Notes: generated by a model from the sequence alone, not told the origin. A stretch of DNA of 64,000 nt from Streptomyces sp. NBC_01571 (GCF_026339875.1 NZ_JAPEPZ010000002.1:930001-994000); one strand, 5' to 3'; shown: positions 9,501-17,101, numbered from the stretch's first letter. Translations and numbers: made by a program.

Positions 9501-9982
9501 CCTGCAAGGCCTGCGACGAGTTGGCGAGCGCCACCGAGGAGCTCTTCCTGCAGCACCCCGACGCGGAGATCATCACGAGCTTCCCGGGTCTCGCCGCGCT
9601 GACCGGCGCCCGGCTCCTCGCCGAAATTGGCGACGACCGCACCCGGTTCGACACAGCCCACGATCTGAAGGCTTACGCCGTAAGTGCCCCCGTGACGCGA
9701 GAGTCCGGCAAAAGCCGCCACGTCAGCCACCGCCGGATCAAGAACAGCCGCCTGGCCGCAACCGGCCGGCACTGGGCTTTCGCCGCACTCACTGCCTCAA
9801 TCGGCGCCCACGACCACTACAACCGCCGAAGGCAGACCGGCGATCGCTACTACGCGGCTCTCCGAAACCTTTTCAACCGCATGCTCGGCCAGCTCCACCA
9901 CTACCTGACCACCCGCCAGAAGTTCAACGAGGCAATCGCATTCGCCCCACCAAAACCATCACCACTCACCGCAGCTGCTTGA
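6581..9982 (+). CDS. IS110-family recombinase, interrupted by group II intron
   Basis: Exon 1 is 6581-6619 (13 codons, MQVTCGIDWAEDH) and exon 2 is 8780-9982 (HDVAVVDCDARLLGK...). Joined they give 413 residues with no shift, a full-length IS110 recombinase. Seen: the first catalytic Asp in GIDWA, the RuvC-like DEDD region (AIETSRG, KKSDHQDAVVLANILR), and the C-terminal Tnp20 domain with FPGLAALTGARLLAEIGD and the serine of SAPVTRESGKS. The protein would cut and exchange strands guided by the bridge RNA encoded upstream. It can be made at full length only after the intron is spliced from the mRNA; otherwise translation stops a few codons into the intron. Confidence 0.88.
7220..8650 (+). CDS. 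ltrA: Group II intron reverse transcriptase/maturase
   Basis: A 476-residue intron-encoded protein. Seen: FRPNRRAHDA (151-160), the first catalytic Asp region WVLEGDIKACFDEI, TPQGGILSPLLANV (231 on), and the polymerase core YADD (283-286). The maturase X domain follows (LNQVLRGWTAYFRP). No HNH endonuclease motif is visible at the C terminus, so retrohoming would have to use other DNA ends, for instance replication forks. GTG start with AGGAGA eight bases upstream. It helps the intron RNA fold and splice and reverse-transcribes it at new sites. The symbol is the usual family name. Confidence 0.93.
   Translation: MNTSDLPLGSFRAERRVLEIQTKLHRWANDDPHRRFDDLYNLVADPAFLAMAWERVAGNKGARSAGVDGMTVTFVRERIGEAQFLAELREQLKSRSFRPVPVRERMIPKPGSRKRRRLGIPTVADRVVQASLKLVLEPIFEADFAPCSYGFRPNRRAHDAMAETRFLASKTYEWVLEGDIKACFDEISHSALMDRVRVRIGDKRVLALVKAFLKAGILTEVGTSKETVTGTPQGGILSPLLANVALSVLDEHFTKIEGGPQTSPKRRFTRRQKGLANYRLLRYADDFVILVSGTRAHAEALLPEVAEVLSTVGLRLSEEKTLITHIDEGLDFLGWRIQRHQKRGTDRQYVYNYPAKKALRSIKAKTKALCRMNVSLPLAVLLHKLNQVLRGWTAYFRPGVSARAFQYLRMIVWRQVFGWLRRKHLGTGWKELRRRYCDGGWWPHDGDVVLFNPGSVVTTRYRPRGTTIPSPWPSTT
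8681..8715 (+). ncRNA. Group II intron domain V
   Basis: The stretch starts GAGCCGGATGCGG and ends TCGCACGTCCGGTTC. It forms the conserved hairpin with a bulge that coordinates the catalytic metal ions. The GAGCCG...CGGTTC outer pairing is typical of bacterial group II introns. Confidence 0.88.
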
Positions 9983-10003
9983 CCCGATAGCTGCATGGGG
10001 TGT

Positions 10004-10527
10004 CTTGTCGGCGATGACCTGGTCGGGTTTGGAGCGGGGCCGGCCAAGGCCGGTCCGCGGGACGCGGATGCGTTCCAGGAGGGGGCGCGCGCAGATGCTG
10101 TCGTGGCGTTGGCCGGGTGTCAGCAGGATCGCGAGCGGGCGGCCCTTGCCGTCGCAGGCGAGATGGATTTTGGTGGTCAGGCCTCCTCGGGATCGGCCGA
10201 GGGCGTGATCGTCCGGTTCGTCCGGCGGGTGGTTCCCCCTTTTCGGCCGGTGGCGGCGGCGTGCTGGTGGGCGCGGACGATGGTGGAGTCGATCTGGACG
10301 AGCCAGTCGATGTCGCCGGCCGCGTCCGCGTGCCTCTGGATCTGCTGGAGGGCCCGGGTGAACACGCCGTCCAGCGCATAGCGGCGGAAGCGGGTGTAGA
10401 CCGTCTTCCATGGCCCGTAGCGATCCGGCAGGTCACGCCAGGAGATCCCGGTCCGGATCTTGTAGACCATCCCGTTGATGACCTGCCGATCCTCCACACG
10501 CGGACGGCCCGTCGCGGCCCGCGGCAT
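10004..10527 (-). pseudogene. IS5-family transposase, N-terminal part with frameshift site
   Basis: Two minus-strand frames overlap. The first (10527 downward) reads RPRVEDRQVINGMVYKIRTG...DLPDRYGPWKTVYTRFRRY and has the catalytic DSTIVRAHQHA. The second continues GLTTKIHLACDGKGRPLAILLTPGQRHD up to QVIADK. The switch falls at an AAAAGGGGG run, as in IS5 elements that use a programmed -1 frameshift. It ends where the IS110 element begins; the rest is at 5952-6236. The 5' flank runs straight into the next IS at 10535. Confidence 0.82.
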
Positions 10528-11504
10528 CAGTGGAACGAGTTGGTGCGTGATAGCGAGTGAGGCGTGTTTGCCTCGCTCACGGCGTTCGTCAAGCGGTGGT
10601 GGTGCGGTCGGATGCCAGGGTGGCGATGGCTTGGTATGTGTCGGGGGGGGCGGTCACGGCGGTGGGTCCAGCGCTGGAGTTGCTTCCAGCGTTTGTGGTC
10701 GGCGAGGGCGTGTTCGACGGTGATGCGTCGCGAGGAGTGGTCGTGTCGCTGGCGTTCTCGGTGCTCGACGAAGGGCGCTATTGCTCCCGGTCGCAGTTTG
10801 TGTGGCGGGGTGAGGGCCTTCCCTCGATGGTCTCGGCTGAGGCCGAGGTAGCCGTCATCGAGGAGGACCTGGACCAGGTCGAAGTGGTCGAAGCATCTGC
10901 CGATGCCGGCCGTGCGGGCGGCTGTGATGTCGTGCATGCGCCCTGGCCGTAAGGCGTCGGTCCACAGGGTGCGGCCCTGGTCGTCGGCGACAACGGTGGC
11001 TTTCATCGTGTTCTGTTTCTTCTTGCCCGATACGAACGCCCTGCGGCCGCCCCGGCCTGCAGCGGGCCGGCGGACCTGAATCTCGGTGGCGTCCAGCCGC
11101 AGCTGAACGCCCTCGGTCTGGGCGTAGGCGAACACGTCCTCCAGGGTCCGCAGCCGCACACCGGGCCGGTCCGGTACGGCGAACCCCCGCCCGGCCAGCA
11201 GCCGACGCACCTCACCGACCGCGCGGGTCACGGTGGAACGGTCCACTTCGTACAGAAGGGCCAGGACCGCGTGCGGGAGGTCATGACGCAGATGAATGAG
11301 CGTTGCGACGAGTCGGTCCACGAACACCAGCTGATGACGGGCACCGGCCCCGGGCGCCCGCTTTCTGGCCCCGCCTCGTGCCTGGTGTCGGCGACCCTCG
11401 ACCCCGACCACCCACGGCCTGGCCAACTCCGTCACCAACGAGGACAGATGAGCCGTCGAGATGCCCGTGAACAACGGATGCGTTAGAACCGAGCGGTCCA
11501 CCAT
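10527..11504 (-). CDS. DDE_Tnp_4-type transposase, copy 1
   Basis: About 325 residues from the ATG at 11504 (MVDRSVLTHPLF). An N-terminal helix-turn-helix (HDLPHAVLALLYEVDRSTVTRAVGEV) precedes the DDE core: first Asp in LRLDATEIQVRRP, second in VLLDDGYLGLS, Glu in TVEHALADHKRW. Probably the IS5 superfamily group with a winged-helix N terminus. In this copy the frame runs past the element end and stops in flanking DNA at 10527-10529, adding Phe-His, whereas copy 2 stops exactly at its border. Confidence 0.82.
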   Translation of the reverse strand: MVDRSVLTHPLFTGISTAHLSSLVTELARPWVVGVEGRRHQARGGARKRAPGAGARHQLVFVDRLVATLIHLRHDLPHAVLALLYEVDRSTVTRAVGEVRRLLAGRGFAVPDRPGVRLRTLEDVFAYAQTEGVQLRLDATEIQVRRPAAGRGGRRAFVSGKKKQNTMKATVVADDQGRTLWTDALRPGRMHDITAARTAGIGRCFDHFDLVQVLLDDGYLGLSRDHRGKALTPPHKLRPGAIAPFVEHRERQRHDHSSRRITVEHALADHKRWKQLQRWTHRRDRPPRHIPSHRHPGIRPHHHRLTNAVSEANTPHSLSRTNSFH

Positions 11505-11552
11505 GCCTCTCACCAGCAGAGCATGCCCACCCGCTATCACGCACCAACTCGT
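10535..11552 (-). mobile_element. 1,018-bp IS with DDE_Tnp_4 transposase, copy 1
   Basis: Bounded by inverted ends ACGAGTTGGTGCGTGATAGCG and its complement. The body appears identical to the second copy at 14320-15337, which is in the opposite orientation. No convincing target duplication is visible around this copy (flanks GGA and AAG). Its right tip touches the IS630 element at 11554. Confidence 0.82.
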
Positions 11553-11553
11553 A

Positions 11554-12714
11554 AGAGGTCCTACTGACCTATCTGTTGAGTTGTCGGGTGACTTTCCTTG
11601 ATCCCTGCGGTAGTTCGGGGTCATGAGGTATGCCCAGGGCGGTGGGCTCACTCCGCAGGGACAGGCCGTGCGTGAGCGGGTGCGTATGCGCGCCGCCGAC
11701 GGCTTTGCGCGGGGCGAGAAGAACGTTGTGATAGCCAAACGGCTTCGGGTCAGTGCGCGGTCGGTGGAACGGTGGCGTCGGTCCTAGCGTGAGGGAGGCC
11801 GGCAGGCACTGTGCATTTCGGGTCCTGCCAAGCGGCCGAAGGTCGGCGACAGTGACTTCGCCGAGCTCGAGCCGCTCCTGCTCAACGGTGCGATAGCCCG
11901 GGGCTGGACGGACGAGCGGTGGACGCTCTCGAGGGTACGCGTGCTGATCGCGGGACGGCTCGGTGTGTCGTTGTCGGTCCGAGGAGTGTGGGAGCTGCTG
12001 CGACGGCATGGCTGGTCGTGCCGGCAGCCCGCGCGGCGGGCGGTCGAACGGGATGAGGCGGCGGTGGCCGGCTGGGTGAAGGAGACCTGGCCCCAGGCAA
12101 AGCCACCGCGGCGGCGCTCGGGGCATGGCTGGTCTTCGAGGACGAGGCCGCCGTCTCGATGACGTCGCACCGCTCACGCACCTGGGCACCCAGAGGGGAC
12201 ACACCCGTGGTGCGGTTCAACGGCGCTTCCCGCGGCCGCATCTCGATGGCCGCACTGGTGTGCTTCAAGGCCGGCGAACGCAGCCGCCTGATCTACCGCC
12301 CTCGCATCCAGGGCCATCACCGAGGCGCCCACCGTGGCTTCACCTGGCAGGACTACCGTGACCTTCTCGTACGGGCCCACCTCCAACTCGGCGGCGCCGT
12401 CGTGGTGATCTGGGACAATCTGAATGTTCACCGCTGCACCCGATTACGTGAGTACGCGGCAGAGCACGCCTGGCTCACCATCGTCCAACTGCCCAGCTAT
12501 GCCCCCGACCTCAATCCCGTCGAGGGCATCTGGTCGCTGCTTCGTCGCAGCACTACCGCCAACGTCGTCTTCCGTGACCGTGACCACCTTGTCGACGCCG
12601 TCCGCAGCGGCCTGCGCCGCATCCAACGACGCCCCGACCTCATCGAGGGCTGCCTCGCCGAAACCGGACTTTCGCTCGACACGACAACTCAACGGAAAGG
12701 TCAGTAGGACCTCT
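11554..12714 (+). mobile_element. IS630-family element
   Basis: Terminal inverted repeats AGAGGTCCTACTGACCT at 11554 and their complement ending at 12714, flanked on both sides by TA (11552-11553 and 12715-12716), the TA duplication typical of IS630/Tc1 elements. It lies against the right tip of the 1,018-bp IS and interrupts an older IS630 transposase gene whose N-terminal half is at 12717-13146. Confidence 0.82.
11623..12707 (+). pseudogene. IS630-family transposase, broken
   Basis: The N-terminal part (VIAKRLRVSARSVERWRRS) ends at a TAG where the relatives have Trp, then the same frame continues with PAKRPKVGDSDFAELEPLLL...WELLRRHGWSCRQPARRAVERD. A frame change near 12105 is needed to reach the DDE domain: AWLVFEDEAAVSMT (first Asp), VVIWDNLNVHRC (second), LNPVEGIWSLLRR (Glu). 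The frame change may be a natural -1 shift, but the amber codon makes it inactive unless suppressed. Confidence 0.8.
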
Positions 12715-12716
12715 TA

Positions 12717-13146
12717 CCCGCGGCCAGGTCTCCTTCTTCCACACCTCGACCGTCACGTCGTCGCGCTCGATCGCCCGCCGGGCGGCCTGCTGCCAGGACC
12801 AGCCGTGCCGCTTCAGCAGCAGCCACGTGCCCTCCACCGTGTAGCTCACGTGGAACAGGCGGCCGATGAACGTCTTGATCCGTGCAAGTGTCCACCGCTG
12901 GTCGGCCCAGCCGTGGGCCAGCGGCCCGCGCTCCAACTCCCGCTCCGGCCTCGCGATCTGCGCTTCGCTGAGCCTCGGCCGCCCCGGCGATCCCTTCGAC
13001 AGGACCCCCGCTTCGCCACGCTCGCGCCACTGGCGGCGCCACCGCTCCACGGACCGCTCGCTGACCCGCAGCGCGGCAGCGATCTCCCTGTTCTTCTGCC
13101 CGCCCTCGAAACGTTCCACGGCCTGCAGTCGGACCCGCTCCCTCAT
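12717..13146 (-). pseudogene. IS630-family transposase, N-terminal fragment
   Basis: The minus strand encodes MRERVRLQAVERFEGGQKNREIAAALRVSERSVERWRRQW and on to SYTVEGTWLLLKRHGWSWQQAARRAIERDD, a clean IS630 helix-turn-helix plus linker. The frame is then cut by the inverted repeat of the other IS630 element at 12714, and the catalytic domain is not seen. Confidence 0.8.
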
Positions 13147-13512
13147 GGCCCTCCCCCGGCGTCGGTCAACCCGCCGCCCTGCGCGTATCTCACGATCCAG
13201 GGCTACCGGAGCGGACCCGCCGCCGTCAGGCGAACGGCTCCGACATCACCCAATCAAGTTCAGCGGCGTGCAGGTGAAAGCAGCTCACCAACCCGACGGT
13301 CTTCTCTTCACTTGGCATGTCTGAATTCGCACCGCTCTCTCTATTGCAGACACCTTCCGCACCCCAAGCGCCTGCCTTTTAACTCAGGCCGCCCGAGTCG
13401 TGCGGATGGCAGGACACGCCCGGCCCCGGTGCTGTCGCAATGCCGGGACCGCGACCTAGGATCGCGGTCGAGAGACGGCGCCGCGCCTCTCCGTAAAGAA
13501 AGGACATCTCCC
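13147..13512. other. Spacer upstream of tautomerase gene
   Basis: About 365 bp with no recognised gene. Local AT content is higher between 13290 and 13380, so the tautomerase promoter probably lies here. I could not name a -10/-35 pair with confidence. Confidence 0.35.
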
Positions 13513-13929
13513 ATGCCGCTCGCGCGAATCGACCTCGTAGAGGGGAAGTCAGTAGAGTACCGCCAAACCATTGCGAACGTCGTATACGACAAGATGATCG
13601 AGCATCTGGGTGTGCCGGAAGACCGCTTCCAGGTCATCACCGAACATAAAATTGAGAACTTCCTCTATGACCCCGACTACCTCGGCATCTACCGGTCCGA
13701 GAACTGCATCTTCATCCAACTGGATTTCCTGGACGTCGCGAGTCCTGAGCAAAAGGCCGGGTTCTACAAGGCTGTCGTCGACGAACTGCATGAGAAGCTG
13801 CACCTACGGCGGGAGGACGTCTTCTTCAACCTCTTCACCGTTACCCCAGCGGATTGGTCTATGGGTAACGGTGTAGCTACGTATAACAACGGGGTGCCCG
13901 CTGATCGTCTCGACCCCAACTCGGTCTGA
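13513..13929 (+). CDS. Tautomerase family protein
   Basis: A 138-residue protein beginning M-P-L-A-R-I-D-L. Removal of the Met would expose Pro as the catalytic general base, the hallmark of the 4-oxalocrotonate tautomerase/MSAD superfamily. A second half (FIQLDFLDVASPEQKAGFYKAVVDELHEKLHLRREDVFFNLFTV) fits the repeated beta-alpha-beta unit of the longer members. A GAAAGGA site precedes the ATG. GC is clearly lower than the flanking insertion sequences. It is the only intact non-transposon gene inside the IS pile and is flanked by the two inverted 1,018-bp IS copies. Substrate unknown. Confidence 0.82.
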   Translation: MPLARIDLVEGKSVEYRQTIANVVYDKMIEHLGVPEDRFQVITEHKIENFLYDPDYLGIYRSENCIFIQLDFLDVASPEQKAGFYKAVVDELHEKLHLRREDVFFNLFTVTPADWSMGNGVATYNNGVPADRLDPNSV

Positions 13930-14021
13930 GGGTGTCCCGTAAGCGATCACGAGTTGGGGGCCTTTGGGGGGCGCACCTATCCCGCGAGTGTGCGGTGGGG
14001 CTGCGGACACTCTGGGTGACC

Positions 14022-14072
14022 AATGGCCTCCGTGAGCCCGGCGTCATGTTGCCGTGAATCGTGGAGGCCATT
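14022..14072. repeat. Inverted repeat downstream of tautomerase gene
   Basis: AATGGCCTCC (14022-14031) and GGAGGCCATT (14063-14072) are perfect complements around a 31-nt loop. It may be a terminator or the tip of a lost insertion element. No T-run follows. Confidence 0.4.
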
Positions 14073-14109
14073 GCGGTAGTACAAGGGACAGCGGTCTAAC
14101 TGACTCTTA

Positions 14110-14317
14110 GGGCTCGCAGAAGAACAACACGCTGATGTCTGATTCGCGTGCGCCGTCATGTGGTAAACGGCTCGCTGAGCTGCAGGATCTGCCTGACCAC
14201 CGTCGTGGACGCCACGCTCTACAGCGACGGCTAACGTCGCATCTTTCCTGGTCGCCGAGGTCTACCACAACGATCTGCCCCAGAACCGGAATCAGCGTGT
14301 TGTTCTTCTGCACGCCC
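14110..14317 (+). repeat. 208-bp MITE-like element, copy A
   Basis: Non-coding element with imperfect terminal inverted repeats: it begins GGGCTCGCAGAAGAACAAC and ends GTTGTTCTTCTGCACGCCC (two mismatches near the tips). TTA flanks both sides (14107-14109 and 14318-14320), a 3-bp target duplication as made by some IS5-group transposases. Copy B at 15340 appears identical. Confidence 0.8.
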
Positions 14318-14319
14318 TT

Positions 14320-15337
14320 ACGAGTTGGTGCGTGATAGCGGGTGGGCATGCTCTGCTGGTGAGAGGCATGGTGGACCGCTCGGTTCTAACGCATCCGTTG
14401 TTCACGGGCATCTCGACGGCTCATCTGTCCTCGTTGGTGACGGAGTTGGCCAGGCCGTGGGTGGTCGGGGTCGAGGGTCGCCGACACCAGGCACGAGGCG
14501 GGGCCAGAAAGCGGGCGCCCGGGGCCGGTGCCCGTCATCAGCTGGTGTTCGTGGACCGACTCGTCGCAACGCTCATTCATCTGCGTCATGACCTCCCGCA
14601 CGCGGTCCTGGCCCTTCTGTACGAAGTGGACCGTTCCACCGTGACCCGCGCGGTCGGTGAGGTGCGTCGGCTGCTGGCCGGGCGGGGGTTCGCCGTACCG
14701 GACCGGCCCGGTGTGCGGCTGCGGACCCTGGAGGACGTGTTCGCCTACGCCCAGACCGAGGGCGTTCAGCTGCGGCTGGACGCCACCGAGATTCAGGTCC
14801 GCCGGCCCGCTGCAGGCCGGGGCGGCCGCAGGGCGTTCGTATCGGGCAAGAAGAAACAGAACACGATGAAAGCCACCGTTGTCGCCGACGACCAGGGCCG
14901 CACCCTGTGGACCGACGCCTTACGGCCAGGGCGCATGCACGACATCACAGCCGCCCGCACGGCCGGCATCGGCAGATGCTTCGACCACTTCGACCTGGTC
15001 CAGGTCCTCCTCGATGACGGCTACCTCGGCCTCAGCCGAGACCATCGAGGGAAGGCCCTCACCCCGCCACACAAACTGCGACCGGGAGCAATAGCGCCCT
15101 TCGTCGAGCACCGAGAACGCCAGCGACACGACCACTCCTCGCGACGCATCACCGTCGAACACGCCCTCGCCGACCACAAACGCTGGAAGCAACTCCAGCG
15201 CTGGACCCACCGCCGTGACCGCCCCCCCCGACACATACCAAGCCATCGCCACCCTGGCATCCGACCGCACCACCACCGCTTGACGAACGCCGTGAGCGAG
15301 GCAAACACGCCTCACTCGCTATCACGCACCAACTCGT
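14320..15337 (+). mobile_element. 1,018-bp IS with DDE_Tnp_4 transposase, copy 2
   Basis: Same element as 10535-11552 but inverted; every frame I compared matches, so the copies are probably identical. It lies exactly between two directly repeated 208-bp MITE-like elements, with their TTA and TAA duplications forming its left and right neighbours. Confidence 0.82.
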
Positions 15338-15339
15338 AA
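14368..15339 (+). CDS. DDE_Tnp_4-type transposase, copy 2
   Basis: A 323-residue protein equal to copy 1 except at the very end. The start at 14368 (MVDRSVLTHPLF) is preferred over a GTG inside the terminal repeat. The DDE residues are intact. Its stop codon TAA (15337-15339) is built from the last base of the element and two bases of flanking DNA that are also the target duplication of MITE copy B. Confidence 0.82.
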   Translation: MVDRSVLTHPLFTGISTAHLSSLVTELARPWVVGVEGRRHQARGGARKRAPGAGARHQLVFVDRLVATLIHLRHDLPHAVLALLYEVDRSTVTRAVGEVRRLLAGRGFAVPDRPGVRLRTLEDVFAYAQTEGVQLRLDATEIQVRRPAAGRGGRRAFVSGKKKQNTMKATVVADDQGRTLWTDALRPGRMHDITAARTAGIGRCFDHFDLVQVLLDDGYLGLSRDHRGKALTPPHKLRPGAIAPFVEHRERQRHDHSSRRITVEHALADHKRWKQLQRWTHRRDRPPRHIPSHRHPGIRPHHHRLTNAVSEANTPHSLSRTNS

Positions 15340-15547
15340 GGGCTCGCAGAAGAACAACACGCTGATGTCTGATTCGCGTGCGCCGTCATGTGGTAAACGG
15401 CTCGCTGAGCTGCAGGATCTGCCTGACCACCGTCGTGGACGCCACGCTCTACAGCGACGGCTAACGTCGCATCTTTCCTGGTCGCCGAGGTCTACCACAA
15501 CGATCTGCCCCAGAACCGGAATCAGCGTGTTGTTCTTCTGCACGCCC
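15340..15547 (+). repeat. 208-bp MITE-like element, copy B
   Basis: Apparently the same sequence and orientation as copy A. TAA flanks it on both sides (15337-15339 and 15548-15550). No open frame of note. The matching transposase source is not in this window. Confidence 0.8.
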
Positions 15548-15549
15548 TA

Positions 15550-16450
15550 AGAACTCGTAACAAGATCTTGGGCGAGTGCGCTGGTCGCGCGTGTCCGATG
15601 TGATGATCCGGCCGTTGATGGGCTCGTGAGTACTCGGCCGTGGATCGTGGACGATGACCTATGGGAGCTGATCGAGCCGTTGCTGCCGCCCTGGCCCGAG
15701 CGGTCGCCTGGGCCGAAGCCGGTGGATGACCGGCGCTGTCTGCAGGGCATTCTGTACGTCTTGGTCAATGACATCGCCTGGCAACTCCTGCCGCTGGAGT
15801 TGGGGTTCGGCTCCGGACAGACCTGCTGGCGCCGCCTGGACCGCTGGCAGCAGGCCGGGGCCCTCGACCAACTGCACCGCATCCTGCTCGCGAAGCTGCA
15901 CGCGGCCGGTGAACTCGACTGGACGCGTGCGTGCGTGGACGGCTCCCACGTCCGCGCGAAAAAGGGGGAGCCGCGACCGGCCCGTCACCGGTCGACCGGA
16001 GGAAAACGGGCAGCAAGCACCATCTGATCTGCGACGGGAAGGGCACCCCGCTGTACGTCATCACTACCGCGGCGAACGTCAACGACATCACGCAGACCCT
16101 CGCCCTCGTCGACGGCATCCCGCCGGTGGCCGGATGCCCCGGTCGTCCCCGCCGACGCCCCGCAGCCGTGCTGGGCGACAAGGCGTACGACTCCCGGGCC
16201 GTGCGCCGCGAACTCCGCCGGCGCCGGATCCTCCCGGTGATCTCCCGCAAGGGCTCCCCGAACATCAAGGGCCTGGGCAAGCTCCGCTACGTCGTCGAGC
16301 AGACCCTCGCCCTGCTCCACCAGTTCAAACGCCTCGCCGTCCGCTGCGAGCGACGCGTCGAACTCCATGACGCCTTCGTCTCGTTGGGCTGCAGCCTGAT
16401 CTGCTGGCGCCGCCTCAAGAAGGCCCGCTCATGATGCTGTTACGAGTTCT
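15550..16450 (+). mobile_element. IS5-family element, about 900 bp
   Basis: Ends are AGAACTCGTAACA at 15550 and TGTTACGAGTTCT ending at 16450, perfect inverted repeats. The left tip overlaps the TAA duplication of MITE copy B by one base. No clear target duplication. Confidence 0.78.
15626..16434 (+). CDS. IS5-family transposase, two frames joined by -1 shift
   Basis: The first frame (STRPWIVDDDLWELIEPLLPP...LDWTRACVDGSHVRAKK) carries the N-terminal DUF4096-like domain and the first catalytic Asp (CVDGSHVRA). The second (GPSPVDRRKTGSKHHLICDGKGTPL... to FVSLGCSLICWRRLKKA) carries GDKAYDSRAVRREL with the second Asp and the Glu in YVVEQTLALLH. The frames meet at an AAAAAGGGGG run, so a programmed -1 shift is likely. 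No other damage is seen; the transposase may be active. Confidence 0.82.
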
Positions 16451-16557
16451 GAGAAGGCGGCGAATACGCCGGGGCACCCTCCACGCGCTCGCTTCCTACT
16501 CACCTGTCTCGTGCTCCGCACGATCCATGGCGGGCGGCTCGTTGTAGGTGATCCCGG

Positions 16558-17034
16558 TCAGCCTGTGGGCAGGCCAATCTGGTCGCGTTCGAGCACGGAG
16601 CGCAGCTCCGAGAGGATCTGTACGGCGGCCAGTCCTGAGGGACCGCCGAGGACGTCTGCGGTCAGCTCGGCCAGTGTTTTGGTGAAGGTCGCCTCCGCCG
16701 CCTCGACGAGTTGCAGGCCTCCAGCGGTCAGGTCCAGCAGTGATGAGCGGCGATCCGATGGATTGGTTCGCCGTATGACCCATGCCTGCTTCTCCAGGCG
16801 GTCGATGCCCTTGCTGGTCGCGCCGATCCCGATGGCGAATTCGGTGGCGAGGTCCGCCACCCGGGACCCGGGGTGGTCGCGCAGGAAGCGCAGGAACTCG
16901 AACTGCGAGGTGACGATCCCGTGCCGCTCGCGGAGGCGGTCGTTCAGCGCGTTGTAGAGGCGTGTCTCGCAGCGGACGAGATCGGCGAAGAAGCCCGGGA
17001 GGTCGATCGGGCTACGGCTTGACTTAGATGCCAT
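16558..17034 (-). CDS. MarR-family transcriptional regulator
   Basis: A 158-residue winged-helix protein: GIVTSQFEFLRFLRDHPGSRVADLATEFAIGIGATSKGIDRLEKQAWVIRRTNPSDRRSSLLDLT. It is divergent from the alpha/beta hydrolase gene; only 67 bp separate the two start codons and these hold two palindromes, one of which covers this gene's own start codon. That gives a simple picture of an autoregulated repressor of the hydrolase. Confidence 0.85.
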   Translation of the reverse strand: MASKSSRSPIDLPGFFADLVRCETRLYNALNDRLRERHGIVTSQFEFLRFLRDHPGSRVADLATEFAIGIGATSKGIDRLEKQAWVIRRTNPSDRRSSLLDLTAGGLQLVEAAEATFTKTLAELTADVLGGPSGLAAVQILSELRSVLERDQIGLPTG

Positions 17035-17069
17035 GGCATATAGTCTAATCTATATGCCATGGCATATAG
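17028..17069. promoter_or_regulatory. Double palindromic operator, MarR/hydrolase
   Basis: ATGCCATGGCAT (17028-17039) overlaps the MarR start codon, and CTATATGCCATGGCATATAG (17050-17069) is a perfect 20-bp palindrome. The shared core is ATGCCATGGCAT with 22 bp between centres, two helical turns apart, as for two repressor dimers on one face. The AT-rich arms may also form the promoters. Confidence 0.65.
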
Positions 17070-17101
17070 TTCTTTGGCATGCACTTGCGATGGAGGCGAC
17101 A

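Larger units (their letters stand above)
6237..10003 (+). mobile_element. IS110-family element carrying a group II intron
   Basis: The borders are set by joining the two halves of the interrupted IS5 gene: IS5 sequence ends at 6236 and resumes at 10004. A CT dinucleotide is present at both junctions (6237-6238 and 10004-10005), as expected of the IS110 core dinucleotide, with no inverted repeats. The element has a 342-bp non-coding left end, the recombinase gene, and only 21 bp after its stop codon. Without the 2,160-bp intron it would be about 1.6 kb, normal for the family. Confidence 0.88.

Noticed and set aside
8676..9602. A second 308-residue plus-strand frame over the IS110 gene
   Set aside because: It is out of frame with the recombinase and low in complexity.
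14110..15547. Possible CRISPR or phage att repeats from the 208-bp direct repeats
   Set aside because: There are only two copies, with inverted ends and 3-bp duplications, which fits MITEs better.
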